DNA of 64,000 bases from assembly GCA_036391875.1 (NCBI GenBank), contig DASVZA010000024.1:1-64000 (forward strand), written 5' to 3'. The position numbers and the translations under genes were made by a program. The notes beneath the pieces were generated by a model that saw only the letters and a program-made list of their open reading frames with translations, searched no databases and was not told the origin of the DNA. This stretch comes from Parasulfuritortus sp036391875 (GTDB lineage: Bacteria; Pseudomonadota; Gammaproteobacteria; Burkholderiales; Thiobacillaceae). This document shows, piece after piece, positions 17,953-27,635 of the stretch (within the stretch, counting starts at the first letter, position 1; each line of letters begins with the position of its first letter).

Positions 17953-19234
17953 AGAAGAAGCCGTCGTGGTCGCTGTTTGGTATCAACTGTCCAGCCCGCG
18001 CGTCGGGCAGGCTGGCCGGCTCCTGCCGGGCGTCCGCGTGCCTGGTCAGGAAGGACTCGACCTGATTCGTGTTTTCCTCGGGAAAAACACTGCAGGTCGC
18101 GTACAGCAATTTACCACCTTGTTTCAGCAGCGGCCAAACGGCATCCAGCAGGCGGGCCTGCTGACTTGCCAAAGCGGTCACATCTTCACAACGTTTCAGC
18201 CATTTTCCGTCCGGATGGCGGCGGGCCACCCCGGAGGCGGTGCAGGGGGCATCGAGCAGGATGCGGTCGAACGGCAGGCCGTCCCACCAGGTATCCGGCC
18301 GGCCGACATCGGCGGCACGGGTGGCCGCCTCGAGGCCCAGGCGGCGCAGGGTGTCGTCCACCCGCTGCAGTCGCTTGGCATCCTGATCCAGCGCCAGCAG
18401 GCCGAGCCGGTGCCGTTCCAGCAGATGGGCCGTCTTGCCGCCTGGGGCGGCGCAAGCGTCCAGCACCCGCATGCCATCGGTGCAATCGAGCAGTTCGGCG
18501 GCATATTGGGCACCCAGGTCCTGGACCGACACCCAACCTTCGGCGAAGCCCGGCAGTTCGCCGACCCTGACCGGGCGTTCCAATCTCAGGGCCGAATCGC
18601 CGACCTGGCGGGCGGCCAGGCCGGCCTGTTCCAGGCGGCCGAGATAGTCGGGGACGGTGGTTTGTCGGCGGTTGATGCGGAGCGTCATGGGCGGATGGTC
18701 GTTCATTGCGGCCAGCATCGCCTCCCATTCCGCCGGGTAATGGGCCCGTAGCTTTTCGATCCACCAGAGCGGGAAGTTCCAGCGGCCCTCCGGAGTCTGT
18801 TCGGCGGCGTGGTTCAGCTCGGCCCGGCCGCGCATGTAGCTGCGCAGGACTGCATTGACGAAGCCCTTGGCGCGCGGGAACAGGCGGCCGGCCAGGGTCA
18901 CGGCCTCGTTGACCGCGGCATAGGCCGGCGTATCGCGTCCGGACAGTTCGTACAGCGCGACCAGGAGCAGGCCGGTCAGCTCGGGTGGGTTGAGCGGTCG
19001 GTCGGTCAGACGGCCGAGCAGGTAGCGCAACCGGCCGAGGTGGCGCAGGGTGCCGTAGCTCAGGTCCTGGGCATCGGCCAGCAGGCGGAAATCCACATTC
19101 GGCCGCGCCGCGTCCAGCGCTGTGGTAAGGCTGCGGCCGTCGAGCAGCACCGCATTGACCAGTTCGGTGGCCAGTTGCCTGGCCGTGGCGGGGCCGCGTG
19201 CGGACGCGGTCCTTGGAGGGCGGGCCGCGGTCAA
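17930..19234 (-). CDS. rsmB: 16S rRNA m5C967 methyltransferase RsmB
   Basis: This 434-residue enzyme methylates C967 of 16S rRNA. An N-terminal NusB-like RNA-binding domain (about 15-145) is followed by the Rossmann methyltransferase with LDACAAPGGKTAHLLE for SAM binding and the two catalytic cysteines in LDAPCTASGVARRHPD and YATCSVFPEENT. The start is TTG at 19234, directly after the htpX stop; it has no clear ribosome site, so the exact start is uncertain. It belongs to the def-fmt-htpX-rsmB operon. Confidence 0.93.
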   Translation of the reverse strand: MTAARPPRTASARGPATARQLATELVNAVLLDGRSLTTALDAARPNVDFRLLADAQDLSYGTLRHLGRLRYLLGRLTDRPLNPPELTGLLLVALYELSGRDTPAYAAVNEAVTLAGRLFPRAKGFVNAVLRSYMRGRAELNHAAEQTPEGRWNFPLWWIEKLRAHYPAEWEAMLAAMNDHPPMTLRINRRQTTVPDYLGRLEQAGLAARQVGDSALRLERPVRVGELPGFAEGWVSVQDLGAQYAAELLDCTDGMRVLDACAAPGGKTAHLLERHRLGLLALDQDAKRLQRVDDTLRRLGLEAATRAADVGRPDTWWDGLPFDRILLDAPCTASGVARRHPDGKWLKRCEDVTALASQQARLLDAVWPLLKQGGKLLYATCSVFPEENTNQVESFLTRHADARQEPASLPDARAGQLIPNSDHDGFFYALIVKA

Positions 19235-20092
19235 TTAGGTACCGCGCCGGGCCATGGCCAGGAGGCGGGCGACCCGCTCCTCGGTGGCCGGGTGGGTACG
19301 GAACAGGCCGGTCAGGTCGCCGCCGGAGAGCGGATTGATGATCATCATCTGGGCGGTCTCTGGATGCTGCTCGGCCGTCTCCATCGGCGTGCCCTGGGCG
19401 TAGGCCTCGATCCGGCGCAGGGCGCTGGCCAAGGCCTCGGGGTCGCCCGAGATTTCGGCGCCGCCCCGGTCCGCACCGAATTCGCGCGATCGGGAGATGG
19501 CCATCTGGATCAGCATCGCGGCCAGCGGCGCCAGGATCATGACCGCCAGCTGGACGACGATGTTGGGCCGCTCGCGGTCGCCGCCGCCGAACAGCATGCC
19601 GAACTGGGCCAGGGTGGAAATGGCGCCGGCGACGGTGGCCGAGATGGTCGAAGTCAGGATGTCGCGGTGCTTGACGTGGGCCAGTTCGTGCGCCATCACG
19701 CCGCGCAGTTCGCGGGCGCTGAGCAGGTTCAGAATCCCCTGGGTGGCGGCCACGGCGGCGTGTTCGGGATTGCGGCCGGTGGCGAAGGCGTTGGGCTGGG
19801 CCTCGTCGATGACGTAGACCCTGGGCATGGGCAGGCCGGCCCGCTGGGTCAGTTCCTGGACGATGGCATAGTATTGGCCGCCGGTCTGGCCGTCGACCTC
19901 TCGGGCGTTGTACATGCGCAGGACCATCTTGTCCGAGTTCCAGTAGGCCCACAGATTCATCGCACCGCCTAGAAGCAGTGCGATCAGCATGCCGCGTGCG
20001 CCGCCCAGCATCATGCCGACGACGCCGAACAGGGCGACGATGGCCGCCATCAGCAGGGTGGTTTTGAGCCAGTTGTTCAACATTTCATTCAA
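19235..20092 (-). CDS. htpX: Membrane metalloprotease HtpX
   Basis: This 285-residue inner-membrane zinc protease degrades misfolded membrane proteins. Two N-terminal membrane helices (about 10-50) precede the zinc site HELAH at 135-139, a second pair of helices (about 145-190), and the third zinc ligand region SREFGADRGGAEI. Length is standard. It abuts rsmB with no gap and follows fmt by 57 bases. Confidence 0.96.
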   Translation of the reverse strand: MNEMLNNWLKTTLLMAAIVALFGVVGMMLGGARGMLIALLLGGAMNLWAYWNSDKMVLRMYNAREVDGQTGGQYYAIVQELTQRAGLPMPRVYVIDEAQPNAFATGRNPEHAAVAATQGILNLLSARELRGVMAHELAHVKHRDILTSTISATVAGAISTLAQFGMLFGGGDRERPNIVVQLAVMILAPLAAMLIQMAISRSREFGADRGGAEISGDPEALASALRRIEAYAQGTPMETAEQHPETAQMMIINPLSGGDLTGLFRTHPATEERVARLLAMARRGT

Positions 20093-20149
20093 CTCCGGGA
20101 GTGGCGCATCCGACAGTCCTCAAGATAAGGGCTGCCGGGGGAATATCAA

Positions 20150-21061
20150 TCAGGTCATGCGTTGGCCGACGGCGAGGGCATTGCCGGCCACATAGGCGGC
20201 AGCCGCCAATCGTTTGCCGCCGGCTTTCTGGACTTCAAGCAGTTCCAGGGCGCCGTCGCCGCAGGCCACGCACAAGGGCGATGTGGACAGGATCTCGCCC
20301 GGCTGGCCGCTGCCCGCTGCCGGCCGGGACACCCAGATCTTGAGCGGTTCGTCCTGGAAGTGGGTGACTGCGCCGGGGAAGGGGTTGAAGGCTCGGATGC
20401 GGCGATCCAGGGCCGTGGCCGGCAGGGTCCAGTCGATCCGTGCTTCCTCCTTGCCGATCTTGGCGGCGTAGGTCGCCAGGTTGTCGTCCTGGGACGCGGC
20501 GCGAATTTCCGCCAGCCGGGGCAGCAGCCCGACGATGGCCGATGCGCCCAGCGCTGCCAGTTTGTCGTGCAGGCTGCCGGCCGTGTCGTCCGGCGCGATG
20601 GCAAGCGGATGGCGGCTGAGCATGGCGCCGGTGTCCAGGCCTTTGTCCATCTGCATCAGGGTGATGCCGGTTTCGGCGTCACCGGCCTCGATTGCGCGCT
20701 GGATCGGCGCCGCACCACGCCAGCGGGGCAGCAGCGAGGCGTGGATGTTGATGCAGCCCAGGAGCGGGATGTCCAGCGCCGCCTGGGGCAGGATCAGTCC
20801 GTAGGCGGCCACCACCATGACCTCGGGCGCGCTGTCCACGATGACCCGGCGCGCTTCCTCGCTCCTGAGGCTTTCCGGCTGGGCCACCGCCAGGCCGTGG
20901 GCCAGGGCCAGTTCCTTGACCGGGCTCATCTTCAGCTTCATGCCGCGGCCGGCCGGCCGGTCGGGCTGGGTCAATACCAGGGGGATGTCGTGGCCGGCGG
21001 CGATCAGGGCGGCCAGTGCCCGGGCGGCGAACTCGGGCGTGCCGGCGAAAACGAGTCTCAC
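20150..21061 (-). CDS. fmt: Methionyl-tRNA formyltransferase
   Basis: This 303-residue enzyme formylates initiator Met-tRNA using 10-formyl-tetrahydrofolate. It shows the opening MRLVFAGTPEFAARAL, the catalytic-site segments INIHASLLPRWRGAAPIQRA and MDKGLDTGAML, and the C-terminal OB-fold that binds tRNA (about 210-300). Its ATG overlaps the def stop by four bases, the usual def-fmt coupling that joins formylation with later deformylation. Confidence 0.97.
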   Translation of the reverse strand: MRLVFAGTPEFAARALAALIAAGHDIPLVLTQPDRPAGRGMKLKMSPVKELALAHGLAVAQPESLRSEEARRVIVDSAPEVMVVAAYGLILPQAALDIPLLGCINIHASLLPRWRGAAPIQRAIEAGDAETGITLMQMDKGLDTGAMLSRHPLAIAPDDTAGSLHDKLAALGASAIVGLLPRLAEIRAASQDDNLATYAAKIGKEEARIDWTLPATALDRRIRAFNPFPGAVTHFQDEPLKIWVSRPAAGSGQPGEILSTSPLCVACGDGALELLEVQKAGGKRLAAAAYVAGNALAVGQRMT

Positions 21062-21561
21062 ATGGTCTCCCGCTGCTGCTTGAGCAGCTTGGTCCTGATC
21101 CGCTCCTGCTTCAGGCGGGACAGGTATTCCACGAACACCTTGCCGTCGAGGTGGTCGATCTCGTGCTGGATACAGATGGCGAGCAGGCCTTCGGCTTCGA
21201 GTTCGAACGGCTGGCCGTCGAGATTCAGCGCCCGTACCTTGATATGTTCGGCGCGGGTGACCTTTTCATAGATGCCCGGCACGGACAGGCAGCCTTCCTC
21301 GTAAACGGCTTCGCCGTCCTTTTCCAGGATCTCGGGGTTGATGAACACCATCAGGGTGTTCTTTTCCTCGCTGGTGTCGATTACGATCATGCGGATGTGC
21401 CGGTCGACCTGGGTCGCGGCCAAGCCGATGCCGGGAGCGGCATACATGGTCTCCGCCATGTCCGCCGCCAGCCGGCGGATATGGTCGTCCACTTCGGCTA
21501 CCGGTTTCGCCACCGTATGCAGGCGGTTGTCGGGATACTGCAAAATTTTCATCAAGGCCAT
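21058..21561 (-). CDS. def: Peptide deformylase
   Basis: This 167-residue metalloenzyme removes formyl groups from nascent proteins. All three motifs are present: GIGLAATQ (44-51), EEGCLSVPG with metal-binding Cys91, and QHEIDHLDG with His133, Glu134 and His137. It is the first gene of the minus-strand operon that continues through fmt, htpX, rsmB and the ntr genes, and is divergent from the LysM gene. Confidence 0.97.
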   Translation of the reverse strand: MALMKILQYPDNRLHTVAKPVAEVDDHIRRLAADMAETMYAAPGIGLAATQVDRHIRMIVIDTSEEKNTLMVFINPEILEKDGEAVYEEGCLSVPGIYEKVTRAEHIKVRALNLDGQPFELEAEGLLAICIQHEIDHLDGKVFVEYLSRLKQERIRTKLLKQQRETM

Positions 21562-21664
21562 TGGTTAACCTTACATGGATGCAAAGTTTGAGAAATTGGT
21601 TTAAGTTACTAGTCTAGTGAATTATAAAATCCAACAACCCCTCAACAAAATCCGAGGCAGGATC

Positions 21665-22837
21665 ATGCGAAAACTGGCTTTGATCGCCCTGCTGACCGCA
21701 TCCTTTGCGGCGGCGGCCGATACAGTGCAACTGCGGGAGGATGCCCCTGATCGGCATGTGGTGGTAAAAGGCGATACCCTCTGGGATATCTCAGCCAAGT
21801 TCCTGAAATCCCCCTGGAAGTGGCCGCAACTCTGGCAAACCAACAAGGATCGGATCAAGAATCCGCATTGGATCTATCCGGGCGATGTGGTCTACCTCGT
21901 GATGACCCCGCAGGGGCCCCGTCTTTCAGTCATGGAGACAGTCAAGCTTTCGCCGACTATCCATTCCACACCGATTCCGGAAGCCAAGCAGGCGATTCCC
22001 ACCATTCCCTATGCCGCAGTTCAGGCTTTCCTGGGGCGGCCCCTGGTCGCCAGCGTAAGCGAATTGGCCCATGCCCCGGTCCTGGTTGGCGCGGTGGATG
22101 AGCGGGCCATGATGAGCCTGGGCGACCGAGTGTATGCCACCGGGGTTCAGGCGGACAGCGGAACATGGAATATCGTCCGGATCGGCAAGGCGCTCAAGGA
22201 TCCCGATACGGGCGATGAACTCGCCCGGGAAGTGACCTATGTCGGTGACGCCAAGACGGTAACCCCGGGGTCGCCGACCACCCTGGTGGTGACCCGAGTG
22301 GACCGGGAGATACAGGCGGGCGACTTGTTGATGCCGGCAACCCAGGTGGACGCCATGGATTTCGAGCCGCGCGCGCCTGAGAAGCAGATCGAAGGCAAGA
22401 TCATCTCCGCCTACGGCAGCAGCCAGACCGCCGGCAAGTATTCGACCGTGATCATCGACAAGGGCAAGGCCGACGGCCTGGAGCTCGGCCATGTGCTGGG
22501 GGTCTACAAGAGCGGTCGAACAACCGGCCAGGGTCCGAACTACAGCAAGCTGACCTCGTTCAGTCCGAAGAGCGGCTACATCGACGGCGACAAGGAACGG
22601 GGCAGCAGTGCCTGGGCCGGTGTCGATATCGCCTGCCTCAAACCCGGCGCGCAGGTTACGGCGGGCGACAAGGACAGCGATGTATTCACCACCGATTGCC
22701 GCACCCCCTACGTGCAACTGCCCGACCTCGAGGTCGGCCACATCCTGATCTACCGGGTGTTCGACCGGGTGGCCTACGGCCTGGTCATGGATGCATCCAA
22801 TCCGATCTATCTGTTAGATACCGTCAAGAATCCTTGA
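21665..22837 (+). CDS. LysM-domain exported protein
   Basis: This 390-residue exported protein has a signal peptide (MRKLALIALLTASFAAAA) and one LysM domain at about residues 35-85 (VVKGDTLWDISAKFL ... IYPGDVVYLV), which binds peptidoglycan. The rest has no recognised catalytic motif. The ATG at 21665 is chosen over the GTG at 21617 because it gives a proper signal peptide and has an upstream aggcagg. It sits directly before dprA, as in many betaproteobacteria, but a functional link is not established. The 103-base gap to divergent def is AT-rich (aattataaaat) and must hold both promoters. Confidence 0.88.
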   Translation: MRKLALIALLTASFAAAADTVQLREDAPDRHVVVKGDTLWDISAKFLKSPWKWPQLWQTNKDRIKNPHWIYPGDVVYLVMTPQGPRLSVMETVKLSPTIHSTPIPEAKQAIPTIPYAAVQAFLGRPLVASVSELAHAPVLVGAVDERAMMSLGDRVYATGVQADSGTWNIVRIGKALKDPDTGDELAREVTYVGDAKTVTPGSPTTLVVTRVDREIQAGDLLMPATQVDAMDFEPRAPEKQIEGKIISAYGSSQTAGKYSTVIIDKGKADGLELGHVLGVYKSGRTTGQGPNYSKLTSFSPKSGYIDGDKERGSSAWAGVDIACLKPGAQVTAGDKDSDVFTTDCRTPYVQLPDLEVGHILIYRVFDRVAYGLVMDASNPIYLLDTVKNP

Positions 22838-23916
22838 CCGCACCGGCTGACGCCCTCTACTGGCTTGCCCTGGAGGCGGTGCCGGGGCTGGGGGCGGATG
22901 CCGTGCGCCGCCTGCTGGCGACGTTTTCCGGACCGGCCGATGTTTTTTCCGCGCCGGCCGGCATGCTCAGGCCCCTGGTGGGCGACAAGATCGCTTCGCT
23001 ACTCGGCCAGCCGGTCGAGCCGGACCCGCATCGGGAAACGCTCGCTTGGCTGGCGGCGCCGGATGCCCACCTGATTACCTGGAACGACCCGGACTATCCG
23101 GCTATCTTGCGCAACGTTCCCGATGCGCCCGCCTGGCTCTACGTTAAAGGCGATCGCTCCGTCTTGCAGCGGCCGATGCTGGCGATCGTCGGCAGCCGCA
23201 ATGCCACGATGCAGGGACGGCGCGACGCCCAGGCCTTTGCCCAGAGTTTGGCTGCAGCAGGCCTGACCATCGTCAGCGGCCTGGCCGAAGGCATCGATAC
23301 CGCCGCCCATGAGGGCGGCCTGGCGGGCAACGGTACGGGAGCCGCGGTCGTGGGTACCGGCCTGGACCGGGTCTACCCGGCCAAAAACCGCGATCTGGCC
23401 CATCGGCTGGCGCGTGACGGTGCCATTGTTTCGGAGTTTCCGCTCGGCACACCGCCCAAGCCGGGAAATTTCCCGCGCCGCAACCGGCTGATCAGTGGCC
23501 TGTCCCTGGGGGTGCTGGTGGTGGAGGCGGCCCCCCAGTCCGGTTCGCTCATCACCGCCCGCCTGGCGGCCGAACAGGGGCGCGACGTTTTCGCCATCCC
23601 AGGCTCGATCCACTCCCCGCTGTCCAAGGGCTGTCACCAACTGATCAAGCAAGGCGCCAAGCTGGTCGAATCCGCCGCGGACATTCTCGAGGAACTCAAT
23701 CTACCCTGGGCCATCGAACTGGCGACACAGGAGCCGGTGCCGGCGGCTCACGGCGACCCCGTTCTCGACCAAATGGGGGCCGACCCTATCAGCCTGGACG
23801 AATTGGCGCTGCGCAGTCGCTTGACGGTGGATAACCTTTCGGCCATGCTTTTTACGCACGAGATGGAGGGTCGGGTAGCGGTGCTGCCGGGCGGTCTTTA
23901 TCAACGTCTCTACTGA
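22834..23916 (+). CDS. dprA: DNA processing protein DprA
   Basis: This 360-residue protein loads RecA onto incoming single-stranded DNA during natural transformation. The Rossmann-like core shows LAIVGSRNAT, GLTIVSGLAEGIDTAAHEGGL, GTGLDRVYPAKNRDLA, SEFPLGTPPKPGNFPRRNR and AAPQSGSLITARLAAEQGRDVFAIPGS. A winged-helix-like C-terminal domain (about 300-358) follows. The start is taken as TTG at 22834, which overlaps the LysM stop (TTGA). It begins just before the conserved LYWLALEAVPGLG, and no ATG fits. The gene implies that the organism may be, or once was, transformable. Confidence 0.93.
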   Translation: MTAPADALYWLALEAVPGLGADAVRRLLATFSGPADVFSAPAGMLRPLVGDKIASLLGQPVEPDPHRETLAWLAAPDAHLITWNDPDYPAILRNVPDAPAWLYVKGDRSVLQRPMLAIVGSRNATMQGRRDAQAFAQSLAAAGLTIVSGLAEGIDTAAHEGGLAGNGTGAAVVGTGLDRVYPAKNRDLAHRLARDGAIVSEFPLGTPPKPGNFPRRNRLISGLSLGVLVVEAAPQSGSLITARLAAEQGRDVFAIPGSIHSPLSKGCHQLIKQGAKLVESAADILEELNLPWAIELATQEPVPAAHGDPVLDQMGADPISLDELALRSRLTVDNLSAMLFTHEMEGRVAVLPGGLYQRLY

Positions 23917-23921
23917 AAATA

Positions 23922-24377
23922 ATGTTCGATATCCTGCTCTATCTCTACGATCACTACCTGGTGACCGACATCTATCCGGATGCGGAGACGCTGTCCCGGA
24001 AACTGGCCGCAGTCGGCTTCGAGGCCGAGGACATCGACCGCGCCCTGAACTGGCTGAATGGGCTGGAGACGCTGGACCTCGATGCCGCCGGGCAGGCCGG
24101 CGACGGCGTGCGCTGCTACTCCGATGAGGAATGGCGTCGGCTTGATCCGGAAGGCATCGGTTTCCTGGTCCATCTCGAGAACGCAGGCCTGTTGCCGCCC
24201 CAGGCCAGGGAGTGGGTCATCGATCAGGCATTGGCCTTGGAAGACACCGAAGTCCCCGCCGAAAAGGTCAAATGGATCACCCTGCTGGCCGTTTCACGGC
24301 TGCACGGTCCCGGCGACGCCATCTGGCTTGAAGACCTGGTGCGCGCCGGCGAAGACTTCACGCCAACCTACCATTAA
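23922..24377 (+). CDS. smg: Smg / DUF494 family protein
   Basis: This 151-residue protein matches DUF494 (Smg) over its length: MFDILLYLYDHYL at the start, an acidic helical middle, and WITLLAVSRL near the end. Its biochemical role is unknown. In proteobacteria it is a constant neighbour of dprA and topA, and here it lies 5 bases after dprA and 12 before topA. Confidence 0.9.
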   Translation: MFDILLYLYDHYLVTDIYPDAETLSRKLAAVGFEAEDIDRALNWLNGLETLDLDAAGQAGDGVRCYSDEEWRRLDPEGIGFLVHLENAGLLPPQAREWVIDQALALEDTEVPAEKVKWITLLAVSRLHGPGDAIWLEDLVRAGEDFTPTYH

Positions 24378-24389
24378 GCCCATACAGTC

Positions 24390-26858
24390 ATGCGACTGCT
24401 TATCGTCGAATCGCCCTCGAAGGCGAAAACGCTGAAGAAATATCTCGGGGCGGACTTCGAAGTCCTGGCCAGCTACGGCCATGTCCGCGATCTGACCCCT
24501 AAGACCGGCTCGGTGGACACCGAACACGGTTTCGCCATGAAGTACGAACTGATCGAGCGCAATACCAAGCATGTCGAGGCCATCGCCAAGGCGGTGAAGA
24601 AGGCCGACGAAGTCCTGATCGCAACCGACCCGGACCGCGAAGGCGAAGCCATCGCTTGGCATTTGCTGGAAATTCTCCGCGCCCGCAAGTTGCTGGACAA
24701 GAAGCCGACCCGGCGCGTGGTGTTCTACGAAATTACCGAGCGGGCCGTGAAAGAGGCCGTCGCCAGCCCGCGCGACGTTGCCATGGCCCTGGTCAATGCC
24801 CAGCAGGCCCGCCGCGCACTGGACTACCTGGTGGGTTTCAACCTGTCGCCCCTGCTCTGGAAAAAGATCAGCCCCGGTCTTTCCGCAGGGCGAGTGCAGA
24901 GTCCCGCCCTGCGCCTGATCGCAGAACGGGAAGACGAGATCGAACGGTTCAAGGCCCGCGAATACTGGACCCTGCATCTCGACAGCCACAAGGGCAAGCA
25001 GAAATTCGGCGCTCGCCTGACCCAGTTCGACGGCGAGAAGATCCAGCAGTTTTCGATCGAGACCGAAGCCCGCAGCAACGAGGTGATCTCCACCCTGCAG
25101 GCTGCCGAGGAAGGCACCGTGGTCAAGGTGGAGAAGAAGCGCCGCCAGCGCCAGCCGACCGCGCCGTTCACCACCTCCACGCTGCAGCAGGAAGCCGTCC
25201 GCAAGTTGGGTTTTTCCTCCGAGCGGGCCATGCGCACCGCCCAGCAGCTCTATGAAGGCATCGATACCGGCAAGGGCGCGGTCGGTCTCATCACCTACAT
25301 GCGGACCGACTCGGTCAACCTGTCGCAGGAAGCCATCGCCGACATTCGCCAGTATGTCGGCCGCGAGTTCTCGGCCGACTACCTGCCGGCCAAGGCCGTG
25401 GTCTACCGCAGCAAGGCCAAGAATGCCCAGGAGGCCCACGAGGCCATTCGCCCGACCTCGATCTCCCTCACTCCGGACAGTCTCAAGGATCACCTGACGC
25501 AGGACCAGTTCCGGCTCTACGAGATGGTCTGGAAGCGCGCCCTGGCCAGCCAGATGGCCCCGGCCGAACTGGACACCGTTGCGGTCGATATCGCTGTCGG
25601 TTCGCCGAGGAATCTGTTCCGCGCCAACGGCCAGACCGTGGCCTTCCCCGGTTTCCTGGCCGTCTACAAGGAGGACGAGGACGAGCCCAGCGGCGAAGAG
25701 GACGAGGCCAGGCTGCCGGCGCTGAGCGAAGGCGAAACCGTGCCGGTCGACAAGTTGTTCGGCGAGCAGCATTTCACCCAGCCGCCGCCGCGCTATTCGG
25801 AAGCCAGCCTGGTCAAGACCCTGGAAGAGTACGGCATCGGCCGGCCGTCGACCTATGCCAGCATCATCTCCACCCTGCAGGATCGCGAATACGTGGTGCT
25901 GGAGAAGAAGCGCTTCCAGCCAACGCCCATGGGCAGGCTGGTGAACTGTTTCCTGACCCGTCATTTCCACGACTACGTCGACTACGACTTCACTGCCCAC
26001 TTCGAAGACGAACTGGACGACATTTCCAACGGCGAGCGCGACTGGGTGCCGGTGATGGACGAGTTCTGGGGCCAGTTCTCCCACCAACTCGAAGCCAAGG
26101 CCAAGGTCGAACGCGGCTGCCCAGTGGACGATGTTTGTCCGAAATGCGGCAAGCCCTTGCTGCTGCAATCCTCCAAGCGCGGCCTGTTCATCGGCTGCTC
26201 CGGCTATCCCGAATGCGACTTCACCAAGCCGTTCGGCGACCAGCCGGCGCAGGGCGAGGACATCGTGCTCGGTACCGATCCGGCCACCGGCCTGCCGATC
26301 AAGCTGCTCAACGGCCGCTTCGGCTGGTACGTCCAGGTCGGCGACATGCCGGAGGACAAGAAGGCTCCCAAACCGCGCCGTGCCTCCTGGCCCAAGGACA
26401 AGCCGATCGAGACTGCCGATCTGGCGACGGCGCTGGTGCTGCTGTCGTTGCCGCGCGAGTTGGGCCATCACCCGACCAGCGGCTTGCCCATCGTCGCCAA
26501 CATCGGCCGTTTCGGGCCCTACCTGCTGCATGACGGCAAGTTCAAGTCGATCCCGAAGAGCTACGACGTCTATTCCATCGATCTGACCCAGGCCGTGGAA
26601 GTGCTCTCCGCCCCGGCCGCCGGGCGCGGTGCCGGCAGCCCGGGACGGGAAGTCGGCGTTCATCCGGAGGACGGCAAGCCGGTCGTGGCCAAGGAAGGCC
26701 GCTACGGACCCTATGTCAGCCACGGCAAGATCAACGCAACCCTGTCCAAGGATATGACGCTGGACTCGGTTACTCTGGAGCAGGCGCTGGCCCTGCTCGC
26801 GGCCAAGATCGAAAAAGGCCCCGCCAAGAAGCCGGCGCGCCACAAGAAGCCGGCCTGA
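24390..26858 (+). CDS. topA: DNA topoisomerase I
   Basis: This 822-residue type IA enzyme relaxes negatively supercoiled DNA. The Toprim domain starts MRLLIVESPSKAKTLKKYLG and has the acidic triad in TDPDREGEAIAWHL. The active-site Tyr303 is in GLITYMRTDSVNLS. One C-terminal four-cysteine zinc ribbon (CPKCGKPLL ... CSGYPECDF, about 582-610) is followed by topoisomerase C-terminal repeats (GRFGWYVQVGD, GRFGPYLLHDGK, GRYGPYVSHGK) and a lysine-rich tail. It is the last gene of the LysM-dprA-smg-topA unit. Confidence 0.97.
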   Translation: MRLLIVESPSKAKTLKKYLGADFEVLASYGHVRDLTPKTGSVDTEHGFAMKYELIERNTKHVEAIAKAVKKADEVLIATDPDREGEAIAWHLLEILRARKLLDKKPTRRVVFYEITERAVKEAVASPRDVAMALVNAQQARRALDYLVGFNLSPLLWKKISPGLSAGRVQSPALRLIAEREDEIERFKAREYWTLHLDSHKGKQKFGARLTQFDGEKIQQFSIETEARSNEVISTLQAAEEGTVVKVEKKRRQRQPTAPFTTSTLQQEAVRKLGFSSERAMRTAQQLYEGIDTGKGAVGLITYMRTDSVNLSQEAIADIRQYVGREFSADYLPAKAVVYRSKAKNAQEAHEAIRPTSISLTPDSLKDHLTQDQFRLYEMVWKRALASQMAPAELDTVAVDIAVGSPRNLFRANGQTVAFPGFLAVYKEDEDEPSGEEDEARLPALSEGETVPVDKLFGEQHFTQPPPRYSEASLVKTLEEYGIGRPSTYASIISTLQDREYVVLEKKRFQPTPMGRLVNCFLTRHFHDYVDYDFTAHFEDELDDISNGERDWVPVMDEFWGQFSHQLEAKAKVERGCPVDDVCPKCGKPLLLQSSKRGLFIGCSGYPECDFTKPFGDQPAQGEDIVLGTDPATGLPIKLLNGRFGWYVQVGDMPEDKKAPKPRRASWPKDKPIETADLATALVLLSLPRELGHHPTSGLPIVANIGRFGPYLLHDGKFKSIPKSYDVYSIDLTQAVEVLSAPAAGRGAGSPGREVGVHPEDGKPVVAKEGRYGPYVSHGKINATLSKDMTLDSVTLEQALALLAAKIEKGPAKKPARHKKPA

Positions 26859-26974
26859 AACCGGCGCGGATATTCATTTCTTCATAAAAGTCTAGTAAAT
26901 TACTGCACTATCCGGTGACCTCACGAGGGGGAGGAAAATCGGTTTTTCATTCAATTCAACGAGAGGAATTAAAA

Positions 26975-27577
26975 ATGGCTGTTCTGGTTGGCAAGCAAGC
27001 GCCCGATTTCAATGCAGTTGCCGTGATGGGCGACAACGACATCAACGAAAACTTCAATCTGTCCGCCCACATCAAGGACAAGTATGCGGTGATCTTCTTC
27101 TACCCGCTCGACTTCACCTTCGTCTGCCCCTCCGAACTGCTGGCCTTCGACCACCGCCTGGCCGAGTTCCAGAAGCGCAATGTCGAAGTGATCGGCGTCT
27201 CCATCGATTCCCATTTCACCCACTTGGCCTGGAAGAACACCGCCACCAACAACGGCGGCATCGGCAAGGTCGGCTATCCCCTGGTCGCCGACATCAAGCA
27301 CGAGATCTGCAAGGCCTATGACGTCGAGGCCGACGCCGGCGTCGCCTTCCGCGGTTCCTTCCTGATCGACAAGCACGGCATCGTCCGCCACCAGGTGGTC
27401 AACGACCTGCCCCTGGGCCGCAACGTCGACGAGATGATCCGCATGGTCGACGCCCTGCAGTTCGTCGAAGCCCACGGCGAAGTCTGCCCGGCCGGCTGGA
27501 AGCAGGGCGACGAGGGCATGAAGGCGACCACCGAAGGCGTGGCCGAGTACCTGGCCAAGAACGCCGAGAAGCTGTAA
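26975..27577 (+). CDS. 2-Cys peroxiredoxin (AhpC/Prx1 type)
   Basis: This 200-residue thiol peroxidase reduces hydrogen peroxide and organic peroxides. The peroxidatic Cys51 lies in YPLDFTFVCPSEL and the resolving Cys171 in GEVCPAGWKQG, the typical 2-Cys arrangement. The start at 26975 is set by gagaggaatt just upstream; the frame extends 20 codons further 5' without support. The gene stands alone, with an AT-rich upstream region and a strong terminator. Thioredoxin, encoded 0.9 kb downstream, is a plausible reductant. Confidence 0.95.
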   Translation: MAVLVGKQAPDFNAVAVMGDNDINENFNLSAHIKDKYAVIFFYPLDFTFVCPSELLAFDHRLAEFQKRNVEVIGVSIDSHFTHLAWKNTATNNGGIGKVGYPLVADIKHEICKAYDVEADAGVAFRGSFLIDKHGIVRHQVVNDLPLGRNVDEMIRMVDALQFVEAHGEVCPAGWKQGDEGMKATTEGVAEYLAKNAEKL

Positions 27578-27597
27578 TTCCTGGCCACGGCATGAAC

Positions 27598-27625
27598 AAG
27601 GGGCCGCATGGCCCCTTTTTGTTTT
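27598..27625 (+). terminator. Intrinsic terminator of peroxiredoxin gene
   Basis: An 8-bp stem (aaggggcc / ggcccctt, loop gcat) is followed by tttgtttt, 20 bases after the peroxiredoxin stop. Confidence 0.88.
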
Positions 27626-27635
27626 GGTGAACGAG

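Noticed and set aside
21617..21664. GTG start that would lengthen the LysM protein by 16 residues
   Set aside because: It would put a non-signal segment before a perfect signal peptide, and overlaps the likely promoter; ATG 21665 fits better.
24294..26843. 849-codon open frame on the minus strand opposite topA
   Set aside because: It is antisense to topA over nearly its full length, has a composition typical of a mirrored GC-rich gene (His, Gly, Val, Asp runs) and no recognisable domain.
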